Positions 41,676 through 51,606 of a stretch of 64,000 nucleotides of DNA are shown here, piece by piece. The position numbers were made by a program, and so were the translations under genes. The DNA comes from Halalkalicoccus paucihalophilus (lineage in GTDB: Archaea; Halobacteriota; Halobacteria; Halobacteriales; Halalkalicoccaceae), in the NCBI RefSeq assembly GCF_001593955.1, contig NZ_LTAZ01000003.1, positions 62,001-126,000 on the forward strand, written 5' to 3'. Numbering within the stretch: the stretch's first letter is position 1; every line of letters starts with the position of its first letter. Below the pieces are notes generated by a model. The model saw nothing but the letters and a program-made list of their open reading frames with translations, did not search any database and had not been told where the DNA came from.

Positions 41676-42242
41676 TCAATCGAGGGCGTCGCGGGCGACC
41701 CGCTCGTGGTCGGCGTGCCAGTCCGTGATCGCCTCGACGGGCCGGTACGCGAGGTCGAGGCCCTCGTGGGAGAGCGAGAGGTCGCCGCCGCCGCGCTCAC
41801 ACCGGTAGGCGATCCCGACGAAATCGTGGGGGCCGTACCGCCCGGGCGGTCGGTAGTAGACCCCGACGAGGTCCGCGACCCGGACGTCGAGACCGGTCTC
41901 CTCGCGCGTCTCGCGGATCGCCGTCTCCTCGGGGGATTCGCCGGGTTCGGTGTAGCCCGAGGGGAGACACCACCTGCGGTCGTCGACGCGCTTCATCACC
42001 AGCAGGCGGCCCTCGTCGTCGGTGACGACGGCCTTCGCACCGGTCTTGGGGGTGACGTAGCCGAGTTCGTCGGCGAGGCGGTCGTGGACCTCGGCGGGCG
42101 GGCGCTCGAGGACCTCGCCGTATCCCATCGACGCGAGTTCGAGCAGGCGCTCGTAGCGCTCCCGATCGTAGGGGTTATCGGCGTCGACGAGGCCGTTTTT
42201 CGCCATCACGCGCAGTTCCTCGAACAGGGCGAGCGAGTCCAT
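41676..42242 (-). CDS. Nudix hydrolase with N-terminal helical domain
   Basis: 188 residues from the ATG at 42240-42242. The Nudix box is intact: GYTEPGESPEETAIRETREE then TG, matching Gx5Ex7REUxEExGU. A roughly 60-residue helical N-terminal part (LFEELRVMAKNGL...YDRERYERLLELAS) is typical of the ADP-ribose pyrophosphatase-like type that carries a NUDIX_N domain. The substrate is a nucleoside diphosphate derivative of unknown kind. It is divergent from serB. Confidence 0.88.
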   Translation of the reverse strand: MDSLALFEELRVMAKNGLVDADNPYDRERYERLLELASMGYGEVLERPPAEVHDRLADELGYVTPKTGAKAVVTDDEGRLLVMKRVDDRRWCLPSGYTEPGESPEETAIRETREETGLDVRVADLVGVYYRPPGRYGPHDFVGIAYRCERGGGDLSLSHEGLDLAYRPVEAITDWHADHERVARDALD

Positions 42243-42293
42243 ACCGGGGGTGGGATGGCAGGGTTGAAACCCCCGGCGAACGAATCCCGACCG

Positions 42294-42944
42294 ATGACAC
42301 TGGTGGCGTTCGACTTCGACGGGACCCTCTCGGACTCGGAGATGACCGTCCTGCTCGGCGAACGGTTGGAAGTGGCAGGGGAGATGGCCGAGATCACCGA
42401 GCGGGCGATGAACGACGAGATGAGCTACGCAGAGAGCCTGCGTCAGCGTGCCGGCCTCCTGAAAGGACTCCCGCAGGCGGATGCCGAGAAGGCCTACGGC
42501 GAGGTCCGCCTGCGGCCGGGCGCGGCCGAGGTGATCGAATCGCTCAACGAGGCGGGCGTCCACACGGCGATCCTGACCGGCGGGTTCGAACGCGGCGTCG
42601 AGCGCGCGCTCGCCCGCGAGGGCGTGGCCGTCGATTCGATCGTCGCAAACCGCCTCCCGATGGCGGACGGGAAACTGACGGGCGAGGTCGAGGGCCCGCT
42701 GATCGAGGGGACGAAGGACGACGCCCTGCGTCGACTGGCGAGCGCCCAAGGCGTCGACCCCGAGGACACCGTCGCGGTCGGCGACGGCGCGAACGACCTC
42801 CCGATGCTTCGTGTCGCGGGCCTCGCCGTCGGCTTCGACCCGAAACCCGCGGTCGAACCTCACTGCGACGAACTGGTCACCGACATGGTCTCGCTGCGCC
42901 GCCTGTTCGAGGAGCGTGGAGTTCTGGAGCCCGCCGCCGAGTAG
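42294..42944 (+). CDS. serB: Phosphoserine phosphatase (HAD family)
   Basis: 216 residues from the ATG at 42294. HAD motif I is DFDGTLSD with Asp7 and Asp9, motif II lies in AILTGGFERGVERAL, motif III has the Lys in EGTKDDAL, and motif IV is GDGANDLPML. This is the SerB arrangement. It removes phosphate from phosphoserine to give serine, the last step of the route that SerA (2 kb away) begins. SerC was not found in the window. Confidence 0.87.
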   Translation: MTLVAFDFDGTLSDSEMTVLLGERLEVAGEMAEITERAMNDEMSYAESLRQRAGLLKGLPQADAEKAYGEVRLRPGAAEVIESLNEAGVHTAILTGGFERGVERALAREGVAVDSIVANRLPMADGKLTGEVEGPLIEGTKDDALRRLASAQGVDPEDTVAVGDGANDLPMLRVAGLAVGFDPKPAVEPHCDELVTDMVSLRRLFEERGVLEPAAE

Positions 42945-43154
42945 TCGTGTAATTTAGTAGAGATAAGACGGGTTCCGTTCGCCGTCGCCGGTCCCCGACA
43001 CGGCGTCGACCCGGACCGGGCGCGTGGATTCGTCCCGACCGACCTGCGGCGGTGGAGTCGACGGATGGCCGCCCGACGACACACCGCCGACCAGTACCTC
43101 TTCGAGCGAGGACCGAAACAGGGTAGTGAGTCGCCCCCTCATCCTGGAACGGCA

Positions 43155-43313
43155 ATGGACTTCACGCTCCTGCATACCGGTGCCGAACACCCCGATCTGA
43201 CGCTGCTCGTGCTGACAGGGATCCTCTCGTTCGCCGCCGGAACCGGACTGGGCGCATACGCGGCGCTTCGCGGGAAGGTCGCGGACGCACTCGGCGAGAC
43301 CGCGGAGAATTGA
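43155..43313 (+). CDS. 52-residue single-helix membrane protein
   Basis: Starts at the ATG at 43155. A hydrophobic segment, LTLLVLTGILSFAAGTGLGAY, is followed by a short polar tail ALGETAEN. No known domain. The upstream in-frame start at 43065 would add 30 Arg- and His-rich residues and seems wrong. It is convergent with metX. Confidence 0.55.
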   Translation: MDFTLLHTGAEHPDLTLLVLTGILSFAAGTGLGAYAALRGKVADALGETAEN

Positions 43314-43326
43314 GCACCGAACCCGA

Positions 43327-44526
43327 TCAGCGCGGAAAGAGGCTCGCGTGAACGGGGGCGAAGTCGCCGCTGTCGTCGGCTTTCTTCGTGTCCGTGATCG
43401 CCTTGCCGGCGAGCCCGTCGTCGACGAAATCCGCGAGCGGCGGCCCGACCTTTCCGGGTTCGACGAGGAAGGCGTCGTGGCCGTGATCCGACTCGACGAC
43501 GTGGTGGGCCGCCTCGCCGGTTGCGCGGACCGCTTCGGCCACTCGCTCGGACTGGGCGACCGTGAAGTGCCAGTCGCCGGTAAAGGACATGAGGAGCGCC
43601 TCGCCGGTAAAGGCGGCGAGCGCGTCGGCGTCGGACTCGTAACCCGCGGCGAGGTCGTAGTCGTCCATCGCCCGCGTGAGGTAGAGGTAGCTGTTGGCGT
43701 CGAAGCGCTCGACGAATTTTCCGGATTGGTAATCGAGATACGACTCGACGTCCCGGTAGGGGAAGAAGTCGGCGGCGGGGTCGGCGGGAAACGCCTCGCG
43801 GTGGGCGTCCCGTCCCGCAGAGCGCCGTCCGAACTTCCGTTCCATCGAGTCCTTCGAGAGGTACATCATGTGGCCCAACTGGCGGGCCAGCGCCAGCCCG
43901 TTCTCCGGTTCGGCTCCCCCATAGTACTCGCCGCCCTGCCAGTTCGGATCGGTCGTGATCGCCCGGCGGGCAATGGCGTCGAGCCCGAGACACTGGGCGT
44001 CGAGGCGGGCGGCCGCCGCGACCGCGGCAACCCGATGGACGTCGTCGGGGTACCTGACCGCCCAGTCGAGCGCGTTCATTCCCCCCACGGAACCGCCGAC
44101 GACGGTGTGGAGCCGGCCCACACCGAGGTGATCGAGCAGTGCTCGCTGGGCGCGCGTCCAGTCGCCGACCGTGACAGGGGGGAAGTCCGTACCGTAGGGC
44201 TCGCCCGTCTCGGGATTCTCGCTCGGGGGGCCCGACGAGCCGTAACACGAGCCCGGAACGTTGGCACAGACAACGTAGTACTCGGCGGTGTCGATCGCCT
44301 TTCCCGGTCCGACGATGTCCTCCCACCACGCCGAGGCCTGATCCGTCGTCGAATCGCGAAACGAACCCGCGACGTGGGCGCTCCCTGTCAAAGCGTGACA
44401 CACCAGCACGCAGTTCTCGCCCGTGAACTCGCCGTAGGTCTCGTAGGCGATTTCAAGGTCGGGGATCGACTCGCCACAGGCGAAGCGGAACTCCCCGAGG
44501 GAGGCGGTTTCGCGGTTCTCGCTCAT
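43327..44526 (-). CDS. metX: Homoserine O-acetyltransferase
   Basis: 399 residues of the alpha/beta-hydrolase fold. It acetylates homoserine from acetyl-CoA. The nucleophile elbow is [12 protein letters not shown] (usually GGSMGGMQ), with the catalytic Asp and His around FTGDWHFTV and [26 protein letters not shown] is the conserved oxyanion region. It follows metY with a four-base overlap, so the pair makes O-acetylhomoserine and then sulfhydrylates it. Confidence 0.93.
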   Translation of the reverse strand: MSENRETASLGEFRFACGESIPDLEIAYETYGEFTGENCVLVCHALTGSAHVAGSFRDSTTDQASAWWEDIVGPGKAIDTAEYYVVCANVPGSCYGSSGPPSENPETGEPYGTDFPPVTVGDWTRAQRALLDHLGVGRLHTVVGGSVGGMNALDWAVRYPDDVHRVAAVAAAARLDAQCLGLDAIARRAITTDPNWQGGEYYGGAEPENGLALARQLGHMMYLSKDSMERKFGRRSAGRDAHREAFPADPAADFFPYRDVESYLDYQSGKFVERFDANSYLYLTRAMDDYDLAAGYESDADALAAFTGEALLMSFTGDWHFTVAQSERVAEAVRATGEAAHHVVESDHGHDAFLVEPGKVGPPLADFVDDGLAGKAITDTKKADDSGDFAPVHASLFPR

Positions 44527-45812
44527 GATTCGGTCGAACGCCCCGTAGCGACTTCGATGGCTCGATCGAGATCGGCCAAGATGTCCTCGGGGTCCTCGAT
44601 TCCCACCGACAGCCGAACCAGGTCCTCGGTGACGCCGCTTTTCGCGCGCTGCTCGGGGGTGAGCTGTCCGTGGGTCGTCGAGGCCGGGTGGATGATCAGC
44701 GACTTGGCGTCGCCGATGTTGGCGACGAAGCTCACGAGATCGACCGCCTCGCAGACGCGTTTCCCACCTTCAAAGCCGTTTTCGAGGCCGAACGCGATCA
44801 TGCCGCCGAAGCCGTTTTCGAGGTATTCGCGGGCGTTGTCGTGGGTCGGATGTGACTCCAGTCCGGGATACGTGACCCACGCCACGTCCTCGTGATCCGC
44901 CAGGAACTCGGCGACGATGGCGGCGTTCTCGCAGTGGCTCTCCATCCGCAGAGGGAACGACTCGAGTCCCTGAAGGGTGGCCCAGGCGTCGAAGGGTGCC
45001 TGCTGGGCGCCGAGCGCCCGCAGCGAGCGGTATCGGGCGGCGGCGGCGAAGGGCGCCTCGGGGAAGTCCCGACTGAAGTCGATGCCCTCGTAGGCGGGGT
45101 TCTCGCCCGCGAGTTCCTCGTAGCCCGTCCAGTCGAAGTCGCCGCCGTCGATCAGCGCGCCACCCACCGTCGACCCCGACCCGTGGAGCCACTTGGTCGT
45201 CGACTCCCAGACGAGATCCGCACCGCGTTCGAGGGGCCGACACAGCGCGGGCGTCGCGAACGTGTTGTCGACCACGAGCGGGGCGCCGTGTGCGTGGGAG
45301 ATTTCGGCCACTCGTTCGAGATCGGGGGTAACGAGCGACGGATTGCCGATGGTTTCGAGGTGAACATACGCCGTCGAGTCGTCGATCGCTTCCTCGTACC
45401 CTTCGTAATCGAGCGTGTCGACGAAGCGCGTCTCGACCCCCCGGCGGCCGGCGACATGGTTAAAGTACGCGGTGGTCCCGCCGTAGATCGCGGCGGCGGA
45501 GACAATCGAATCGCCGGGCGCAGCCAGCAGGAAGGTCGCGGCGTCGAGGGCGGCCATTCCCGAGGAGGTCGCGACCGCCCCGGCGCCGCCCTCGAGGGCA
45601 GCGAGACGCTCTTCGAGCGCGCTCGTGGTCGGGTTGCTGATCCGGGAGTAGACGTCGCCCTCCGCCGAGAGCGCGTAGAGGTCGGCGGCGTGGTCCGCGC
45701 TCTCGAACTCGTAGGAGGTCGTCTGGTAGATCGGTGGCGCGCGCGCGCCCGTCGCCGGGTCCGCGCACCCGCCGGCGTGGACGCTCCGCGTCGCGGGTCC
45801 CCATCGGGTCAT
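44523..45812 (-). CDS. metY: O-acetylhomoserine sulfhydrylase (aminocarboxypropyltransferase)
   Basis: 429 residues, PLP Cys/Met-metabolism family. The start TRSVHAGG with YQTTSYEF, the segment [22 protein letters not shown] and the PLP lysine in [16 protein letters not shown] are diagnostic. It makes homocysteine from O-acetylhomoserine and sulfide. It is first in a metY-metX operon, with a strong TATA box 29 bases before the ATG. Confidence 0.95.
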   Translation of the reverse strand: MTRWGPATRSVHAGGCADPATGARAPPIYQTTSYEFESADHAADLYALSAEGDVYSRISNPTTSALEERLAALEGGAGAVATSSGMAALDAATFLLAAPGDSIVSAAAIYGGTTAYFNHVAGRRGVETRFVDTLDYEGYEEAIDDSTAYVHLETIGNPSLVTPDLERVAEISHAHGAPLVVDNTFATPALCRPLERGADLVWESTTKWLHGSGSTVGGALIDGGDFDWTGYEELAGENPAYEGIDFSRDFPEAPFAAAARYRSLRALGAQQAPFDAWATLQGLESFPLRMESHCENAAIVAEFLADHEDVAWVTYPGLESHPTHDNAREYLENGFGGMIAFGLENGFEGGKRVCEAVDLVSFVANIGDAKSLIIHPASTTHGQLTPEQRAKSGVTEDLVRLSVGIEDPEDILADLDRAIEVATGRSTES

Positions 45813-45837
45813 GTATGTGGTGCATATCGCCGTAGAG

Positions 45838-45845
45838 ATTTATAA
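45838..45845 (-). promoter_or_regulatory. TATA box of the metY-metX operon
   Basis: The minus strand reads TTATAAAT, a consensus-like box centred 29 bases before the ATG at 45812. Confidence 0.6.
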
Positions 45846-45968
45846 CCAGTAATAACGGCAAGATTCGCAGCGACCCACGAACCGCACCGTGCTCGCGGGG
45901 ACCGAAGCCGAGCTACCATCCGTCCCTGCAGGGATCGCGGTCGTCCCGGTCGATCCGTAGAACGTTAG

Positions 45969-47189
45969 GTGGTCGACCCCCTAGAGGCGACCGTGACATC
46001 TCCGAGACGCGATCGCATCGCGCTCGCGACCGTGATATTCGTCGTCCTGCTGGCACAGGTGTTGCTCTATCCGGGGATCGCTGGCCTCGTGGCGGCGCTC
46101 GGTGCGAGCACCGACCTCGACGCGAGCATGTGGTTTCTCGTCGCGGAGTTCTCGGCGTTCGTCGTCTGTGCGAGCCTCTGGGGGGCCGCAAGCGACCGGG
46201 CGGGCCGTCGAACCCCCTTCATCGCCGTCGGGGCGGCCGGCGGCGCGGCCGGCTATCTCGTCCTCGCGGGCCTGCCCGCAGTCGTGGATCTCACCTTCGC
46301 TCATGTGCTGTTGATCCGCGTCCTGCAGGGGGCGATGACCATCGCCGCCTTCTCGCTCTCGATGACGATGCTCATGGACCTACCCGGCGGCCACGGGAAG
46401 AACATGGGCGCGGCGGGCATCGCCATCGGCGGCGGCACCGCGACCGGCGCGCCCCTGGGCGGCCAGCTCGCCGCGTTCGATCCGCTGGCGCCGCTGTGGG
46501 CCGCCGGATTCCTCCTACTCTCGGTCGTCCCCCTCCTCGGGTTCGTCTCCGATCGCGCTCCAGCAGGAGGGCGGCGCTCGATCCGGGAGGTCCTCGCCGG
46601 CCTCTCGCGAACGCCGACGCTCGGGCTCCCCTTCGCCTTCGGCTTCGTCGACCGCCTCACCGCCGGGTTCTTCGCGCTCGTTGGGACCTTCTACTTCCAG
46701 GAGGCGTTCGGGATCGGCCCCGCCCAGACCGGGATCGTCCTCGGACTCTTCTTCGCCCCGTTCGCCCTGCTTCAGTACCCCTTCGGGATCCTCTCGGATC
46801 GGATCGGCCGGACGCTTCCCATTGTCGTCGGCTCGGCGTGCTACGGGGGAGCCATCCTCCTCGTCGGTCTCGTCCCCACGCTGGCGCTCGCACAGGCGGG
46901 GATGGTTCTGGTAGGGATCCTCGGCGCGCTGGTCTCGCCCGCGACGATGGCGCTGGTGACGGATCTCGCCGAGCAACGGGAACGCGGCGCATCCATGGCC
47001 GGGTTCAACATCGCCGGGAGCCTCGGCTTCCTGACCGGGTTCCTGCTCGGCGGGACCGTCGCCGATACCTACGGCTATCTCGCCGCCTTCGTCGTCGTAG
47101 GCGGCCTCGAGGTCCTGATCGCCGCGGTCTGTCTCCCCCTCTTCCTACGGGTGGAGATCCCAGTCGAGGGGACGTTCCGACCCGAGTGA
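45969..47189 (+). CDS. Major facilitator superfamily transporter
   Basis: About 406 residues with 12 hydrophobic segments. The MFS loop-2/3 motif appears as LWGAASDRAGRRTPF near residue 70, and its half-repeat as YPFGILSDRIGRTLP near 275. GTG starts are possible at 45969 and 45993. The second removes eight polar residues and fits the first helix equally well. The drug/proton antiporter-like motif suggests efflux, but the substrate is unknown. Confidence 0.87.
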   Translation: MVDPLEATVTSPRRDRIALATVIFVVLLAQVLLYPGIAGLVAALGASTDLDASMWFLVAEFSAFVVCASLWGAASDRAGRRTPFIAVGAAGGAAGYLVLAGLPAVVDLTFAHVLLIRVLQGAMTIAAFSLSMTMLMDLPGGHGKNMGAAGIAIGGGTATGAPLGGQLAAFDPLAPLWAAGFLLLSVVPLLGFVSDRAPAGGRRSIREVLAGLSRTPTLGLPFAFGFVDRLTAGFFALVGTFYFQEAFGIGPAQTGIVLGLFFAPFALLQYPFGILSDRIGRTLPIVVGSACYGGAILLVGLVPTLALAQAGMVLVGILGALVSPATMALVTDLAEQRERGASMAGFNIAGSLGFLTGFLLGGTVADTYGYLAAFVVVGGLEVLIAAVCLPLFLRVEIPVEGTFRPE

Positions 47190-47272
47190 TCGCCGTCATG
47201 GACCACGGACCGCCCCGGAGGACGGCCCATCTTTATGTATCTGTCCCGATTCAGTAGGAACGCATAACGGAA

Positions 47273-49131
47273 ATGGAAGGAGCGACCGAACTCCGTCGTC
47301 GGACCGTGCTGAAGGGCGCGGGTATGGCCGCCGCGGGCGCGCTGGCCGGCCGACCCGCCGGCGCCCAAGAGGGGGCGACGCCCGAACCCGACGACTTGGA
47401 GGCGTTCGTCGACGGACTGATGGCCGAGGGGCTCGCCGAACACGACGTCGCGGGCGCGACCGTCGCGGTGGTCGGCGGGGGCGAAACCCTGTTGGCGAAG
47501 GGCTACGGCCGCGCGGATGTCGAACGGGGGGGCCCGTCGACGCCGCCGAGACCCTCTTCCGGATCGGGTCGGTCTCGAAGCTGTTCGGCTGGACCGGCGC
47601 CATGCAGGGGGTCGAACGCGGCGAACTCGATCTGGGGACCGACGTCAACGATTATCTGGCGGAGGTGACGATCCCCGAGGCCTACGGCGAGCCGGTCACG
47701 CTCGAACACCTCGACACCCACACGCCCGGCTTCGAGGAGCGCTATCGTGGTACCTTCGTCGAGAGCCCCGAGGACCTCCGGCCGCTCGGGGAGACGCTCG
47801 CCGACGAGCGACCCGCGCGGGTGCGTCCGCCGGGCGAACTGGCCTCCTACTCGAACTACGGGGCGGCGCTCGCGGGCCATATCGTCGCCGAGCAAGCCGG
47901 AACGACCTTCGAGGAGTACGTCCGGGAGAACGTCTTCGAGCCGCTGGACATGGAGCGAAGCACGTTCGCTCAACCCGTTCCCGACGGGGTCGGCGAGGTC
48001 TCGAAGGGCTACCGGTATCGGAACGGGGAGTTCGTCGAGGGCGAGTTCGAGTACGTCGGGATCCCGCCCGCCGGCTCGATGAGCGCGAGCGCGACCGACA
48101 TGGCGCGGTTCATGCTGGCCCACTTGAACGACGGGGCCTTCGACGGCGGGCGGATCCTCGAATCCGAGACGGTCGAGGCAATGCACCGCCGGCGGTTCGC
48201 CCACGACGAGCGGGTCGACGGGATCTGCTACGGCTTCTACGAGACGAGCCACGGCGAGGAGCGGGCCATCGGCCACGGCGGGGACACCCAGCTTGTTCCA
48301 CAGCCAGCTGTTGCTCGCACCCGAGCGCGATCTGGGCCTGTTCGTCTCGTATAACAGCCCCGGCGGGGCACAGGCCCGCGAGGAGTTCGTCGAGGCGTTT
48401 CTCGACCGGTACCTCGGCGAGCCCGAGCCGCCGGCGCCGGGGTGACCCGCGGCGAGGATCACTCGGGCTCCTACCGGGCGATCCGCTACCCCCATACCAC
48501 CTACGAGAAGGTCGGCGCGCTCGTCACCGAACTTCCCGGGGTCGGCGTCGAGCGGTGGGTCGAGGACGAACCGCTCGTCTTTCGCCACGAGGACGGCGGG
48601 GACACGCTGGTCTTCGAGGAGGGCGAGGACGGGATCACCCACCTCTTTCTGGGGAGCGTCCCCGTGATGGCCTTCGAGCGCCTCGGGTGGTACGAGGCGA
48701 CGACGACACAGCTCGCGGCGATCGGGCTCTCGCTTCTCGTGTTCCTCTCGGCGGCGGTCGGCTGGTCCGCGCTCGGGTCGTGGCGCCGCGCGAGGGACCG
48801 GCCGCCGGGGGCGGAACGGTCGCGGGCCGCCCGGTGGACGGCGGGGCTCGCGAGCGCACTGTTCGTCGGGTTCGCCGCCGGGCTCGGCGCGCTCGTGGCC
48901 GTCGACCCGAGTTCGATACTGTTGGAGGCGTCCCCGACGTTGCTGGGGCTGCTCGCGCTACCGGTGCTGGGCGCGGTGGCGACGCTCGGAACGCTCGCGT
49001 GCTGCGTCCTCGCGTGGCGCGATCGCTACTGGGGACTGCTCTCTCGGCTCCACTACACGCTAGTGGTGCTGGCGTGTCTGGCGTTCCTCGCCGTGCTTCG
49101 CTACTGGAACCTGCTGGGGTTCAGGCTCTGA
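47273..49131 (+). pseudogene. Beta-lactamase-fold serine hydrolase, interrupted by three frameshifts
   Basis: Read with repairs, this is one gene of about 619 codons. The Tat signal RRRTVLKG is followed by the beta-lactamase/AmpC-like catalytic domain: SVSK in the context LFRIGSVSKLF, SYSNYG, GHGGDT. A C-terminal part has about four membrane helices (48.7-49.1 kb). Frame changes are seen at a G run 47526-47532 (seven G where eight would keep frame), at 48293-48294 (one T too many) and at 48439-48442 (one G short). SVSK is read only after the first repair, so the unbroken product would lack catalysis. Real decay or sequencing error are both possible. Confidence 0.85.
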
Positions 49132-49188
49132 GGATCGCCCTGCAGGCGCAGGGAGGCTTTTTGTCCGTCTAGAGCGTCAGAATCGGGT

Positions 49189-49665
49189 ATGGCACCGAAC
49201 CTGCCGGACCTGCTCGGACGGGGATTCGACCGGGGACTGGAGGCGGCCTTTACTGCAGATTCGATCACGCAACTCGTCGAGGCGGTCGACTTCGAGGCGC
49301 TCGAACGGGGCGATCCCGGGGCGATGGACTTCGAGCGCATGGGCGAACTCGTCGGGCAGATGACCGGCCGGCTCGTCGTCAAGCAGACGGTGGGACGGTA
49401 CACACCGGGTCAGTTCGCAGAACAGACCGTGGGCTACGCGATCGGCGGCGCGATCGGCCGCGAGGGCGGGCGACTCGTCCTTCAGGTGGTCGAGGACCAG
49501 TACGGCGACCCCGTCGAGGTCGACATCGACGTACTCGACGAGGGCGAAGTCGAGGAGAGCGACGACATCCGCGATTTGGGCGACGGGGAGGACGTGGACG
49601 GTCTCGACGACCTGGGGGGCGGACTCGACGGCGAGGACGGGGGCCCCGACGCGGACGAGGAATAG
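49189..49665 (+). CDS. Haloarchaeal protein of unknown function with acidic tail, 158 residues
   Basis: Residues 1-110 form a helical body (LLGRGFDRGLEAAF, MGELVGQMTGRLVV) with a glycine-rich GYAIGGAIGREGGRL segment. The last 45 residues are almost only Asp, Glu and Gly (for example DDIRDLGDGEDVDGL). There is no signal peptide or cysteine. No family recognised. It stands between the broken serine hydrolase and the enolase-superfamily gene. Confidence 0.7.
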   Translation: MAPNLPDLLGRGFDRGLEAAFTADSITQLVEAVDFEALERGDPGAMDFERMGELVGQMTGRLVVKQTVGRYTPGQFAEQTVGYAIGGAIGREGGRLVLQVVEDQYGDPVEVDIDVLDEGEVEESDDIRDLGDGEDVDGLDDLGGGLDGEDGGPDADEE

Positions 49666-49701
49666 CCCCAACCTTTTTCCGCTCGACGGCGAGTGCCCGG
49701 T

Positions 49702-50874
49702 ATGGACCCACGGATCACGCGGATCCAGACGACCGAGTTCTCCTACCCGATCGAGGACGTCGGCACCGATACCCACGGCTTCAACCTCACCTACGAACCC
49801 GGCGCGGTCACGGAGCGAAAGCTGTTCGCCATCCAGATCGAGACCACCGAGGGGATCACCGGCGAGTACGTCGGCGGCAACTCGCCGGCGTTCGCCCAGA
49901 TCAACACGGTAGCGGAGTACCTGATCGGGAAGAATCCCCTCCACCGGGAGCGCCACTGGAGCGAACTCAAGCGCGCGCTCAGGAAGTACGACCGCATGGG
50001 AATCGGCCCGCTCGACATCGCGCTGTGGGACTTCGCAGGAAAATACCACGACGCCCCGATCCACGAGTTATTGGGGACCTACCGCGAGCGTCTGCCCACG
50101 TATGCCTCGACCTATCACGCAGACGACAGCGGCGGGCTCAACTCCCCCGCGGCGTACGCGGATTTCGCCGAGGAGTGTCGCGAGCGGGGCTTTCCGGCGT
50201 TCAAGATCCACGGCTGGGGCGGGGGCGACGACGCCCGCCAGATCGACCGGGAGATCGCCACGGTGCATGCCGTCGGCGAGCGCGTCGGTAGCGGGATGGA
50301 CCTCATGCTCGATCCCGCCTGCGAGTACGAGACGTTCGCCGACGCGCTGAAGGTGGGGAAAGCGTGTGACAAACAGGAGTTCTACTGGTACGAGGATCCG
50401 TACAGGGATGGCGGCACCTCCCAGCACGCCCACCGCAAGCTGGGCGAGCACCTCGACACCCCGATCCTCCAGACCGAACACGTCCGGGGCCTCGAACCGT
50501 TCACCGACTTCATCGCGAGCGGGGCGACCGACTTCGTCCGCGCGGATCCCGAGTACGACGGCGGGATCACGGGTGCGATGAAGCGCGCGAAGATCGCCGA
50601 GGGGTTCGGGCTGGACGTGGAGTTCCACGCGCCCGGCCCCGCACAGCGCCACTGCATCGCGTCGACCCGGAACGCGAACTACTACGAACTCGCGCTGGTC
50701 CACCCCAAATGCGCCAACACCCAGCCGCCGGTCTATCTCGGCGGGTACTCGGATCAACTGGACACGATCGATTCCGAGGGCACGGTCGGCGTTCCGGACG
50801 ACCCCGGACTCGGCGTCGAGTACGACTGGGAGTACATCGAGTCGCGCGCGCTGGGCGGCCGGGAGTACGAGTAG
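49702..50874 (+). CDS. Enolase-superfamily enzyme (mandelate racemase / muconate-lactonizing type)
   Basis: 390 residues from the ATG at 49702; a GTG nine bases upstream is an alternative. The capping domain is followed by a TIM barrel. A KIHG strand (FPAFKIHGWGGG) is in the catalytic Lys region. Metal ligands are likely in LMLDPACEYE, WYEDPYRD and the strand FVRADPEYDGGITGAM, and the HAPGPAQRHCIAS region supplies a late His. Superfamily members abstract a proton alpha to a carboxylate, as in racemases and sugar-acid dehydratases. The precise reaction is not predictable. An ECF transporter operon follows. Confidence 0.83.
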   Translation: MDPRITRIQTTEFSYPIEDVGTDTHGFNLTYEPGAVTERKLFAIQIETTEGITGEYVGGNSPAFAQINTVAEYLIGKNPLHRERHWSELKRALRKYDRMGIGPLDIALWDFAGKYHDAPIHELLGTYRERLPTYASTYHADDSGGLNSPAAYADFAEECRERGFPAFKIHGWGGGDDARQIDREIATVHAVGERVGSGMDLMLDPACEYETFADALKVGKACDKQEFYWYEDPYRDGGTSQHAHRKLGEHLDTPILQTEHVRGLEPFTDFIASGATDFVRADPEYDGGITGAMKRAKIAEGFGLDVEFHAPGPAQRHCIASTRNANYYELALVHPKCANTQPPVYLGGYSDQLDTIDSEGTVGVPDDPGLGVEYDWEYIESRALGGREYE

Positions 50875-50903
50875 CGGCGAACCGTGTCAGTCCGTGTCCA
50901 AGG

Positions 50904-50913
50904 GGTTAAGTAG
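50904..50913 (+). promoter_or_regulatory. TATA-like box ahead of the ECF transporter genes
   Basis: GGTTAAGTAG is centred about 30 bases before an ATG at 50939. That ATG opens a 12-codon frame whose TGA overlaps the ATG of the S component (50975-50979). Confidence 0.4.
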
Positions 50914-50976
50914 CGGCTGTCTGTTTCTACCGGTAACGATGGTACTACATACGATCGGCTACGGGAGGTGGCGCTG

Positions 50977-51606
50977 ATGGCGGGGGAATCGCAAACGATG
51001 ACCGACCGGCTCGGCGGCGGGTTCACGACGCTCGCGTGGGTTCTGATCCCCGTCGCGGTCGGGATCAACGTCGTCGGCGGGGCGCTGACCAACGCGCTTC
51101 GGATCCCGCTGTTTCTGGACGTGATCGGGACGCTGTTGTTGGCGATCCTCGCCGGGCCGCTCGTCGCGGCCGTCGGCGGGATCCTGACGAACGTCGTGCT
51201 CTCGGTGGTCCGCTCTCCGACGATGTTGCCGTTCGCGCTGACGCAGGCGGCCATCGCGCTGGTCGCGGGCTACCTGGCGATGCGCGGGTGGTTCATCATC
51301 CGCGAGAAGCGTGATTACCTGAAACTGGCCGGCGTGGCGATCGCGGTGTCCGCGACCTCGGTGCTCGTGAGCTGGCCGATCCTCGTCTGGCTGTTCGGCG
51401 GGATCACCGGCACCGCACCCGACGTCGTCGTCGCGGCCTTCCTCGCCTCGGGCTTCAGCACCGAACTGGCCGTGCTCGGCTCCCAACTGGTGATGGAGCC
51501 GGTCGACAAGATCGCGAGCGTCGTGATCGCGTACTTCATCGCCAAATCGGTTCCCGAGCGCTACCGGCCCTCGTTCGGCCAGCGGGCGCTCGCGCGCGAT
51601 CGATGA
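50977..51606 (+). CDS. ECF transporter substrate-binding membrane component (S component)
   Basis: About 209 residues with five or six hydrophobic segments and no ATPase motif. GINVVGGALTNALRIPLFLDVIGTLLLAILAGP near the start resembles ECF S proteins in which the first helices bind the vitamin or nucleobase. Starts at ATG 50977, GTG 50968 or ATG 50998 are all possible. It is followed with four-base overlap by the T component. Substrate unknown; neighbouring nucleoside hydrolase hints at a nucleoside or base. Confidence 0.82.
   Translation: MAGESQTMTDRLGGGFTTLAWVLIPVAVGINVVGGALTNALRIPLFLDVIGTLLLAILAGPLVAAVGGILTNVVLSVVRSPTMLPFALTQAAIALVAGYLAMRGWFIIREKRDYLKLAGVAIAVSATSVLVSWPILVWLFGGITGTAPDVVVAAFLASGFSTELAVLGSQLVMEPVDKIASVVIAYFIAKSVPERYRPSFGQRALARDR

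Noticed and set aside
48442..49131. Separate membrane-protein gene starting with GTG at 48442
   Set aside because: Its first residues continue the sequence of the serine hydrolase after adding one G, so it is better read as the C-terminal part of the broken gene.
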